14,907 nucleotides of DNA, from contig DGPO01000026.1 in NCBI GenBank assembly GCA_002390485.1, positions 1 through 14,907 on the forward strand, read 5' to 3'. Position 1 is the stretch's first letter, and every line of letters starts with the position of its first letter. Origin of the DNA: Halieaceae bacterium UBA4438 (lineage in GTDB: Bacteria > Pseudomonadota > Gammaproteobacteria > Pseudomonadales > Halieaceae). Shown one piece after another: positions 6,298-13,253 of this stretch. Below the pieces are notes generated by a model that saw nothing but the letters and a program-made list of their open reading frames with translations, searched no databases and was not told where the DNA came from. The translations under genes were made by a program, and so were the position numbers.

Positions 6298-7560
6298 ATG
6301 ACGACAGGTCAGATTGACGTAAAAAAAATAGCAAAATTGCCCGCAATTAAAGCTTACCGCAGTGCGACCCTCTCAAAACGCTTGGTGTTTCGACTTTTCC
6401 AGGGCCTGCGCCACGGTGAGCTGATTATTCACGACGGCGATGAAGTGCATCACTTTGGCAGTGGCGACTTAACCATAGCACCCAGCGCAACCGTAGTGAT
6501 TCACAACCCTAGAGCCTACGGTCGAATACTCACAGGCGGCACGGTCGGTGCCGGCGAGGCTTATATCGAGGGCGATTGGAGCACCGAGCAGTTAACCGAA
6601 GTCACCCGGGTATTTAGCGCCAACATGCCTATTTTGGAGTCCATGAAGAGCAACCAAAATTGGCTTGTTAAGGTGGCTCTTAAACTTGCGCACGCCGCGC
6701 GAAAGAATTCCCTCACAGGCTCGAGGGAAAATATTGCCGCACATTACGACTTGGGCAACGATTTCTTTTCACTGTTTTTAGACCCTACGCTCATGTATTC
6801 GTCCGCCGTATTTCCTGAGGGTAGTGACGACCTCGCTGACGCGTCTCAACATAAGCTTCGGTTGATTTGTGAAGACTTAGAACTCAAGCCAACCGATCAT
6901 CTTGTTGAGATTGGTACGGGCTGGGGCGGTATGGCCATTTATGCCGCGGAACATTACGGTTGCCGAGTGACAACGACGACGATTTCACGCGAGCAACTTG
7001 AATACGCGCGCGCTGAGGTCGAACGACGAGGCCTCAGTGACAAAATCACCCTATTGTTTGAAGATTACCGCAACCTGTCAGGGCAATTCGATAAGCTTGT
7101 GTCCATTGAAATGATCGAAGCCGTGGGGCATGAGTACTTCGATACCTACTTCGACTGCGTCAGTCGGTTACTCAAACCCGAGGGGAAAGCCGTCATTCAG
7201 TCCATCACGATCAACAAGCAACGTTACGATGCAGCGCGCCAGTCGGTGGATTATATTAAGCGCTACATTTTTCCAGGCGGATGCCTTCCGTCTGTTGGCG
7301 TTATTGGAAATGCGCTGACCCGGAATACGGACATGCAAATGACGGGCTTGAGAGACATTACGCTCGATTATGCGCAGACCTTACGATGCTGGCATGATTC
7401 ATTCTTGAAAGAGCTGGATGCCGTTAGGGCTCTCGGGTTTGATGACAAATTCATCAGAATGTGGCGCTTTTACCTCAGCTACTGTGAAGGCGGCTTCCGT
7501 GAACGTATTATCGGTACCTATCAAATAACAATGGCTAAGCCCTTCTACAGGCCCGCATAA
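6298..7560 (+). CDS. Cfa-like SAM-dependent fatty-acyl phospholipid methyltransferase
   Basis: Member of the cyclopropane-fatty-acid synthase / mycolic acid methyltransferase family, 420 residues. These enzymes transfer a methyl group from SAM to the double bond of a phospholipid acyl chain. An N-terminal Cfa domain (about 1-130) precedes the catalytic domain. HYDLGNDFF is at 149-157, SAM motif I (VEIGTGWGG) at 203-211, EMIEAVG at 271-277 and YIFPGGCLPS at 323-332. Compared from memory with E. coli Cfa, Glu239, Ile268, Tyr317 and Cys354 are kept (E274, I303, Y358, C396), but bicarbonate-site Cys139 is Ser169 and His266 is Gln301. This suggests a methyl-branching enzyme (UfaM-like) rather than a true cyclopropane synthase. 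AGGAGGG at 6287-6293 overlaps the upstream stop codon and gives a strong ribosome site. The gene symbol cfa is withheld because the product is uncertain. Confidence 0.92.
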   Translation: MTTGQIDVKKIAKLPAIKAYRSATLSKRLVFRLFQGLRHGELIIHDGDEVHHFGSGDLTIAPSATVVIHNPRAYGRILTGGTVGAGEAYIEGDWSTEQLTEVTRVFSANMPILESMKSNQNWLVKVALKLAHAARKNSLTGSRENIAAHYDLGNDFFSLFLDPTLMYSSAVFPEGSDDLADASQHKLRLICEDLELKPTDHLVEIGTGWGGMAIYAAEHYGCRVTTTTISREQLEYARAEVERRGLSDKITLLFEDYRNLSGQFDKLVSIEMIEAVGHEYFDTYFDCVSRLLKPEGKAVIQSITINKQRYDAARQSVDYIKRYIFPGGCLPSVGVIGNALTRNTDMQMTGLRDITLDYAQTLRCWHDSFLKELDAVRALGFDDKFIRMWRFYLSYCEGGFRERIIGTYQITMAKPFYRPA

Positions 7561-7563
7561 CCT

Positions 7564-8982
7564 ATGATTTTATCATTTGCTCCCATTGCGCTTCTCATCT
7601 TCCTGCTTTTTTCGGCAGTTCAACTTTTTGGAGCGGACGCCTCCTACGGCCCAAATCAGGTCGCACTGCTCATCGCATCGGCCTGCGCTGGCCTTGTGGG
7701 CATGTACCGAGGACTGACCTGGTCGGATATTCAGGAAAGCATGGTCGCAGGTATTAAAGTCGGTCTTGGTCCTATTTTGATCCTGCTTGCAGTAGGGGGC
7801 TTGATCGGGAGCTGGATGATCTCAGGAACAGTCCCCGCCATGATTTATTTTGGCGTATCGATTCTCAATCCATCGATCTTTTTTGCGGCTGCTGCTGTGA
7901 TCTGTGCGCTTGCATCCATCAGCATCGGCAGCTCCTGGACGGTTGCTGGAACACTGGGCATCGGGCTTATGGGTATTGCCGACAGCTATGGCCTGCCGCC
8001 GGCCATGGCCGCGGGCGCCATTATCAGCGGCGCCTACTTTGGCGATAAATTGTCGCCCCTATCAGACACCACCAACCTTGCTGCCGCATGCACCAATGTC
8101 GATTTATTTGCGCACATACGCCATATGCTTTGGACCACTGTGCCCGCTTTTTGTATTGCTCTTTTGTTCTTTTCATTAATGGACTCAGGTGCCGCTACTG
8201 AGCCTGAGCAAATTGCAGCCTTGAGAGCGGCCATTAGTGAAGAATTCAATGTCGGAATTGGCGTGCTCACACCACTTTTAGTGATGTTGATCCTTATTTG
8301 GCGAAGAGTACCTGCTTACCCTGCGATCATGCTGGCCACGGTCGCAGGTGTCTTGACGGCCCTCACGCTTCAAACTGACGTGGTCACGAAATTCGCCTTA
8401 ACCGTTAACCCTGAAACCAACATGCCGATTGTTGAAGGCCTTTGGCGAACCCTGTTTGCAGGTTTCGAGGGCACCACTTCAAATGAAGAGCTGAACCGGC
8501 TCATCAGTAAGGGCGGTATCGCCAGTATGCTTAATACGGTTTGGTTGATCGTCAGTGCATTGGCGTTTGGCGGCGTTCTGGAGCGCACCGGCATTCTCCA
8601 ACAAATACTGGACGCCGTTTTAAAAGCAGTAAAGTCCACGGGCGACTTGGTTGTGGCCACGGTCACGGGCGGCATTGTCACAAACATATTGGCGGCCGAT
8701 CAATTCCTCGCAATCGCGCTCCCCGGCAGGCTCTTTTGCAAGACTTACGATGACTTTAATCTGAGTCGCGAAAACCTTTCTCGCACGCTCGAGGACTCGG
8801 CAACCATGACCTCAGCACTGATTCCGTGGAATACCTGTGGTGCCTACATGGCGGCGACGCTTGGCGTGGCGACCTTCGAGTACGCACCCTATGCGATCTT
8901 CAATATTATGTGCCCCCTCATTGCCATTGCGTTTGGCTACTTAGCCTTTCAACAAAAGGCTGCAGTGACTCCCGCTGCATGA
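7564..8982 (+). CDS. nhaC: NhaC family Na+/H+ antiporter
   Basis: Inner-membrane antiporter of 472 residues with about 11-12 hydrophobic segments. The family signature GAYFGDKLSPLSDTTNLAAA lies at 156-175, and its counterpart in the second half, TSALIPWNTCG, lies near residue 415. Members exchange Na+ for H+ or couple organic acids to ions (the malate/lactate antiporter MleN is in this family), so the exact substrate is open. The ATG is only 3 bases after the methyltransferase stop and no Shine-Dalgarno sequence is visible, so expression probably depends on coupling or readthrough from the upstream gene. It overlaps the following thioesterase by 4 bases. Its presence in a membrane-lipid modification operon is unusual and may reflect compensation for ion leakage. 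That idea is speculative. Confidence 0.92.
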   Translation: MILSFAPIALLIFLLFSAVQLFGADASYGPNQVALLIASACAGLVGMYRGLTWSDIQESMVAGIKVGLGPILILLAVGGLIGSWMISGTVPAMIYFGVSILNPSIFFAAAAVICALASISIGSSWTVAGTLGIGLMGIADSYGLPPAMAAGAIISGAYFGDKLSPLSDTTNLAAACTNVDLFAHIRHMLWTTVPAFCIALLFFSLMDSGAATEPEQIAALRAAISEEFNVGIGVLTPLLVMLILIWRRVPAYPAIMLATVAGVLTALTLQTDVVTKFALTVNPETNMPIVEGLWRTLFAGFEGTTSNEELNRLISKGGIASMLNTVWLIVSALAFGGVLERTGILQQILDAVLKAVKSTGDLVVATVTGGIVTNILAADQFLAIALPGRLFCKTYDDFNLSRENLSRTLEDSATMTSALIPWNTCGAYMAATLGVATFEYAPYAIFNIMCPLIAIAFGYLAFQQKAAVTPAA

Positions 8983-9410
8983 CCTGGGACCACGAAGCAC
9001 CGTTCATCCGGCGATTTGACGTTTGCGCTGACCACATCGATGCGCTCGAACACACTAACAATACGCAGTACGTCAATTGGTGCAATGAAACCGCATGGGC
9101 ACACACCACCGAGCTGGGTCTCGGGGCCGATGTGTATCGCCAGCTTGACCGAGCCATGGCACTGACCAAAGCCGAGTACCACTATTTGAAGGCCACGCGG
9201 CTCGGTGAAACGCTCGAAGTGGGCACCTGGATTACGACCTGGCAGCGGCAGTTGATGATGGAACGTCAAATGCAAATAAAATCAGTCACCACCGGAGAAA
9301 CAGTACTCCGAGCAACACTTTATTTTGTTTGTATTGAAATCTCATCGGGAAAGCCGAGGCGGCCGCCAGCGGCGTTCATAGACGGCTACACACCCGCTCT
9401 AATCGGTTAA
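8979..9410 (+). CDS. 4-hydroxybenzoyl-CoA-thioesterase-like (hotdog fold) acyl-CoA thioesterase
   Basis: Protein of 143 residues with the 4HBT hotdog fold, of the YbgC/FadM kind, which hydrolyses acyl-CoA or acyl-ACP thioesters in the cytosol. The active-site region DHIDALEHTNNTQYVNW lies at 18-34, where an Asp (D18 or D21) and the HTNN motif match the family pattern D-x(n)-GHVNN. The central helix is followed by a strand-rich C-terminal half. The start is the ATG in the ATGA overlap with nhaC; longer in-frame readings would extend into nhaC and add 51 residues unlike the family. It is the last gene of the plus-strand operon. Its stop codon overlaps the stop codon of the convergent epmA (shared TTAA at 9407-9410). 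Acyl substrate unknown; a role in clearing modified acyl chains is inferred from context. Confidence 0.88.
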   Translation: MTWDHEAPFIRRFDVCADHIDALEHTNNTQYVNWCNETAWAHTTELGLGADVYRQLDRAMALTKAEYHYLKATRLGETLEVGTWITTWQRQLMMERQMQIKSVTTGETVLRATLYFVCIEISSGKPRRPPAAFIDGYTPALIG

Positions 9411-10354
9411 GCGTTCATCCAGTCAAACGGTAGGACCTGCGACATACGGTCGCGTCCGAGCGTAAGCATAAGCAGTCGGTCGAAACCCAGCGCGACCCCC
9501 GCACAGTCGGGCAGTCCCGATTCAAGGGCGTGCAGAAGTTGCGGATCAGGCACACGCAACACCTGCCCCCGCGCAAGGCGCTTTTTATTATCTTCGTTAA
9601 ACCGCTCAGACAATGTAACGGGGCAACACTCTTCCCAGTAGCCGTTCGCCAGCTCAACACCCTGAAAATAAGCTTCAAATCGAGCAGCAACGGGCTTTCC
9701 CGTTCGATCGATTACCCGCGACAGCGCCGACTGTTCCGCAAGGAAATCGGTAACAAAGACCAAGCCCCAGTCAGTGATTTGCGGCTCAATAATGTGTGTC
9801 ATCAACAGATCAATATAGTCGAGCTTTTCGAGCGTTCCATTCAAGTTAATGCCCGCGGTGATAGACGCATCATGAAGTTGCTCGGCCGAGGCTTCACGCG
9901 GATCCAAGCCAAGAAAGTGCTCAAAGAGCGCCGGAAGAGGCCACACCTGCCAACTGCTTACCGGCAGGTGGATGATGAGGAGCTCAGCGACCTCGCGAAT
10001 CAGCTGATAATGCGTCCATCCGACGCGATACCACTCAAGCATGACGAATTCGGGGTTGTGTTTTTTACCGTGCTCACCGTAACGAAATACTTTCCCAAGC
10101 TGATAAATGTCACCACTGCCCGACGCCAGCAGACGTTTCATCGCGTACTCTGGCGAACTTTGAAGAAAGCGTTCGCTATCGCCTGTCGGGACAGCAAACA
10201 ACTCTATATTGGGGTCTGTAATAGCGTGACTGGCCAAAATAGGTGTGTCGACCTCGAGCACGCCACGCGTCTCGAAAAATCCTCTGATCTCTGAGAGCAA
10301 CGACCCGCGACTGCGCAGGTCAGCAATCTGAGCACTGGGCTCCCAAGTCGGCAC
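9407..10354 (-). CDS. epmA: EF-P (R)-beta-lysine ligase
   Basis: EpmA (PoxA/GenX/YjeA), 315 residues, a class II lysyl-tRNA synthetase paralogue without the tRNA anticodon-binding domain. It activates (R)-beta-lysine and attaches it to Lys34 of elongation factor P. The N-terminus (TWEPSAQIADLRSRGSLL) aligns with that of E. coli EpmA, which supports the start. Class II motifs are visible: LQSSPEYAMKRLL at 64-76, motif 2 with VFRYGEHGKKHNPEFVMLEW at 89-108, YFQGVELANGYWE, and motif 3 with GVALGFDRLLML from about 286. The start codon is GTG, 7 bases after the efp stop, with AAGG 5 bases before it. It is co-transcribed with its substrate gene efp. The aminomutase EpmB, which supplies beta-lysine, is not in the window. 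Confidence 0.95.
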   Translation of the reverse strand: MPTWEPSAQIADLRSRGSLLSEIRGFFETRGVLEVDTPILASHAITDPNIELFAVPTGDSERFLQSSPEYAMKRLLASGSGDIYQLGKVFRYGEHGKKHNPEFVMLEWYRVGWTHYQLIREVAELLIIHLPVSSWQVWPLPALFEHFLGLDPREASAEQLHDASITAGINLNGTLEKLDYIDLLMTHIIEPQITDWGLVFVTDFLAEQSALSRVIDRTGKPVAARFEAYFQGVELANGYWEECCPVTLSERFNEDNKKRLARGQVLRVPDPQLLHALESGLPDCAGVALGFDRLLMLTLGRDRMSQVLPFDWMNA

Positions 10355-10361
10355 GGGGGCC

Positions 10362-10934
10362 TTAAGACTTACTCGCTCGACTCACGTACTCACCGCTTCG
10401 CGTGTCGATACGAATAATTTCACCCTCAGACAGGAACAGCGGTACCCGAACGACGGCGCCCGTCGTCAGGGTGGCCGGTTTACTACCACCTTGTGCTGTA
10501 TCGCCCTTCAGACCCGGATCCGTCTCGGTAATCTCAAGCTCAATAAAATTAGGGGGAGCGACGACCAGTGGCGCGCCATTGAACAAGGTGACTTCGTACC
10601 GCTCTTGCTCTTTCAACCACTTTTGCGCATCACTAATCGCGGCTTGGTCGGCAGAATGCTGTTCAAACGTATTCGGGTCCATGAAATACCAGAACTCTCC
10701 ATCGGTGTACGAGTACTCAAGGTCAATGTCTAATACATCGGCCCCTTCCAGCGAGTCACCCGACTTGAAGGTCTTATCCAAGACACGACCTGAGCGCAAG
10801 TTACGCAGTTTCACTCGATTGAACGCCTGACCTTTGCCAGGTTTGACGTACTCATTCTCTAAAATAGAGCACGGCTCGTTATCCAACATCACCTTCAGAC
10901 CCGGTTTGAATTCGTTTGTAGAAAAGTTGGGCAT
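10362..10934 (-). CDS. efp: Elongation factor P
   Basis: Elongation factor P, 190 residues, which binds the ribosome between the P and E sites and relieves stalling at consecutive prolines. It shows the full three-domain family pattern: an N-terminal KOW-like domain with the modification loop VKPGKGQAF, two OB domains, and the C-terminal signature region ([38 protein letters not shown]). The modified residue, Lys34, is present at exactly that position, consistent with beta-lysylation by the adjacent epmA. GAGG lies about 10 bases before the ATG. The 71-base gap to serB contains TATGAT on the minus strand (10974-10969), a good -10 hexamer, but no -35 at a proper distance. Confidence 0.98.
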   Translation of the reverse strand: MPNFSTNEFKPGLKVMLDNEPCSILENEYVKPGKGQAFNRVKLRNLRSGRVLDKTFKSGDSLEGADVLDIDLEYSYTDGEFWYFMDPNTFEQHSADQAAISDAQKWLKEQERYEVTLFNGAPLVVAPPNFIELEITETDPGLKGDTAQGGSKPATLTTGAVVRVPLFLSEGEIIRIDTRSGEYVSRASKS

Positions 10935-11005
10935 GAAATATCAACCTCGCGGTGTAAATAATGAAGCGATCATACCTTAGAGATCGGTCAATCGGCGAGT
11001 CGCAC

Positions 11006-11905
11006 TCAAGGCTTAGAGCCTTTACTGCCGATTAAATAAAGCGCGCCGTCGAGACCCACGTGGGAGAGTTGATAGCGCGCCTGCGCCCTGACCAGGGGTT
11101 TGGCTCTGAACGCAATACCAATGCCTGCAGCGCTGAGCATCTTAAGATCATTCGCACCGTCTCCGACGGCAAGTGTTTGGTTTAATCCAATCCCCATCGT
11201 GCGGGCCAAGGTCTTGAGTGTCGTCGCTTTGAATTCGGCGTTCACAATGGGTGCAACCACCCGCCCAGTCAGTACCCCCGCCTCTATATCCAGCGTATTG
11301 GCGTATACGTCATCCATCCCAAGCTCAGCGGCGACACGCTCGGCGAACACCCGAAACCCACCTGAGAGAATCACCGTTTTGATGCCTCTCGCCTTGAGCG
11401 TGAGCATCAGCTCTTTTCCGCCCTCTGAGAATGGAAGGTCTGCGGCGATATCGTGAATCACCGCAGAATCTAAACCTTCAAGTAGCGACAGGCGCTCGGT
11501 AAAACTCTGATTAAAGTCCAGCTCTCCACACATTGCCCGTTCGGTAATACGCGAGACCGCAGCACCAATTCCCGCACGCCGAGCCAGCTCGTCGATCACC
11601 TCGCACTCAATCAGCGTAGAGTCCATATCAAACACCGCCAACTTAATGTCAGCGGGCCGGTCAGTAGGAAGCTGCGCGTTGACGTCGACCCCATCGTCCA
11701 GCCCAACGGCCGAAAACGCCAATGCAAGCGTGTCTTGATCAGCAGCATCAAGAACCCAGCCCTCTGCGTACCGACGATCGGCCAGCGTACGAGGAACCGG
11801 CAATACCTCTTTGCTGAGCACCTGAATGCGGTGAGAGGCAAGAAACGCCTCTAAGGATTTCAAAGGAGGCATTGTGGACTGATTTGCTAGAATCGTTATG
11901 TACAT
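11006..11905 (-). CDS. serB: Phosphoserine phosphatase
   Basis: SerB, a HAD-superfamily phosphatase that makes L-serine from phosphoserine, the last step of serine synthesis, in the cytosol. The nucleophile motif is FDMDST, with Asp93 and Asp95 of the chosen protein. The cap-domain residues (ERAMCGELDF), motif II (ILSGGF) and motif III (VGDGANDLKM) are all present, so it should be active. The start is uncertain. The ATG at 11905 gives 299 residues and keeps a strand-helix-strand segment (YITILA, then PPLKSLEAFL) that could be a shortened ACT-like domain. The ATG at 11872 gives 288 residues, and a GTG at 11911 gives 301. None has a good ribosome site. The N-terminus is much shorter than in Pseudomonas SerB, which has tandem ACT domains. 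It is divergent from a YtjB-like gene. Confidence 0.95.
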   Translation of the reverse strand: MYITILANQSTMPPLKSLEAFLASHRIQVLSKEVLPVPRTLADRRYAEGWVLDAADQDTLALAFSAVGLDDGVDVNAQLPTDRPADIKLAVFDMDSTLIECEVIDELARRAGIGAAVSRITERAMCGELDFNQSFTERLSLLEGLDSAVIHDIAADLPFSEGGKELMLTLKARGIKTVILSGGFRVFAERVAAELGMDDVYANTLDIEAGVLTGRVVAPIVNAEFKATTLKTLARTMGIGLNQTLAVGDGANDLKMLSAAGIGIAFRAKPLVRAQARYQLSHVGLDGALYLIGSKGSKP

Positions 11906-11993
11906 CAGCACTTCGGGGGGTCGCTTTAAGAGTGATCATGATACCCTGACTTTGGACAAACGTCGGCACGCCAGAACCGACAAAGCAGGTCAA

Positions 11994-11999
11994 AAGGAG
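11994..11999 (+). promoter_or_regulatory. Ribosome binding site deciding the ytjB-like start
   Basis: AAGGAG lies 9 bases before a GTG at 12009. It favours this start over an in-frame ATG at 11898, which has no ribosome site and would overlap the serB start region. The serB / ytjB-like divergent promoters should lie in about 11873-11993, but no clear -35/-10 pair was recognised. Confidence 0.65.
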
Positions 12000-12008
12000 C
12001 AAAAAGTC

Positions 12009-13253
12009 GTGGTCTTTTGGGAGCGTTTAGGTTTTGGCCAAAAAACCGGTTTAGTGGCTGCTGCCGGTGTTTTTGTCGCGGGCCAAATCGCACTCAACCT
12101 CACGTTAGCGTCGAAGGCTTACGTTGATACGCAAGCGAGAGAAACCTACGCACAAGCCATTTTAAGCGCCACGGCATCACGGGCGTCTGGACTGATTGCC
12201 TCAGGCGACATGCTGACAGTCACTAGCGAACTGAATCGTCTCATCGCCTCAGACGTTGTCGCCGGCGCAGCCGTGACCGATGTAGAAGGTCAATTAGTCG
12301 CCAGCGTCGGTCTCTTCAACGAAGATCACTATTTTTACAACACACCACTCAAAATCGGACCCGACCTCGCAGGCACGCTCAGCATCAGTCTTGGAGACAT
12401 TGGATCAACCACGTCACTGAGCTGGACAATCAGCGGACTTAACGCGGTTTTAGCAGCCTCCATTTACGCACTTTTTGGGTCACTGTCACGCCGGCAGCAG
12501 CACCGACTGCGCGCGATGCTCAATCGCGTCTCTAGTACCGATCTGTCCAGCGGGTCCACAGACCCCATGGGGCAATTGGAAAAAGCACTGGATGCGCTCC
12601 CACTGGACACAATGATGCCGTCGGGAGACGACACGCTCGATGAATCAGCCGTTCAATCGATGGCGGTCGCCACACTCAGTCTCGACCATATAGGCCGCTA
12701 TCTCGATACCCTCGATGAGAACGCATTGGTCCACTACGTCGGCATTTACGAGACCCTTTTAAAAACTGTGGGGCAGTTACTCAAAGGCGATCTGCAGTCC
12801 TCACGTCCGCAAAGCCTGTCCCTTTTCTTTGAAGGTCGCCACAACGGTATGTCACCCGAGGCTCGAGCCGCGATTTCAGCGGTGTTGTTGCAACATCTTC
12901 TCGTGGTCGCAGAACGCAGTCAGCGACTAAAATTTGTGGGAGGCATTGGCATTGGCCGGAGCGACCTCAGCCGGGGGGAGCAAAAGTCCGCCTACGCCGC
13001 GCTTTATACGCAGTCGGTTATCGATGAAACGCTGTACGCGGCACAGCGAGCAGGATCATCGGTGAAGGTCTCCCAGTCGCTTCAAGATCACGAGGACGTT
13101 TGCACGCTCTTCGAGCTGATTGAAACAGCCGATGGCGACACGCAACTGGGGAGCCCCTCAGTCGACGTGGTGGCCGAACTCGACAAACAAAGCAAGCTCT
13201 TACAACGCCGTCTATTCCCAGACGTGGGCGAGCAGACAGACCTTCCCTTTTAG
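12009..13253 (+). CDS. YtjB/Smp-like (AhpA family) membrane protein
   Basis: Membrane protein of 414 residues from the GTG at 12009. A first hydrophobic segment at about residues 12-35 ([20 protein letters not shown]) and a second at about 137-158 ([13 protein letters not shown]) enclose a roughly 100-residue domain predicted to be periplasmic. A basic stretch (SRRQQHRLR) then begins a cytosolic region of some 250 residues. This topology, and its place divergent from serB, match the YtjB/Smp (SMP_2) family, which adjoins serB in E. coli. The E. coli protein is only about 214 residues, so this one carries a long C-terminal extension that I do not recognise. The layout recalls a sensor with a periplasmic sensing loop, but no kinase, HAMP or cyclase motif is seen. 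Its stop codon overlaps that of convergent parC. Family assignment rests partly on synteny. Confidence 0.7.
   Translation: MVFWERLGFGQKTGLVAAAGVFVAGQIALNLTLASKAYVDTQARETYAQAILSATASRASGLIASGDMLTVTSELNRLIASDVVAGAAVTDVEGQLVASVGLFNEDHYFYNTPLKIGPDLAGTLSISLGDIGSTTSLSWTISGLNAVLAASIYALFGSLSRRQQHRLRAMLNRVSSTDLSSGSTDPMGQLEKALDALPLDTMMPSGDDTLDESAVQSMAVATLSLDHIGRYLDTLDENALVHYVGIYETLLKTVGQLLKGDLQSSRPQSLSLFFEGRHNGMSPEARAAISAVLLQHLLVVAERSQRLKFVGGIGIGRSDLSRGEQKSAYAALYTQSVIDETLYAAQRAGSSVKVSQSLQDHEDVCTLFELIETADGDTQLGSPSVDVVAELDKQSKLLQRRLFPDVGEQTDLPF

Noticed and set aside
9130..9137. A further ATGTGTAT copy inside the thioesterase gene.
   Set aside because: It encodes part of the protein (D-V-Y-R) and lies far from any promoter; a chance match, and a reminder that the element alone is not rare.
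9530..10294. A long plus-strand reading frame (254 codons) opposite epmA.
   Set aside because: It lies wholly antisense to a clear EpmA gene, and its protein has no recognisable motif; it is a shadow of the real gene.
10969..10991. A promoter for efp from TATGAT and TTGACC on the minus strand.
   Set aside because: The two hexamers are only 11 bases apart, too close for a sigma70 promoter.
11898..12008. N-terminal extension of the ytjB-like protein from an ATG at 11898.
   Set aside because: It is polar, has no ribosome site and overlaps the serB start region; the GTG at 12009 has a strong AAGGAG.
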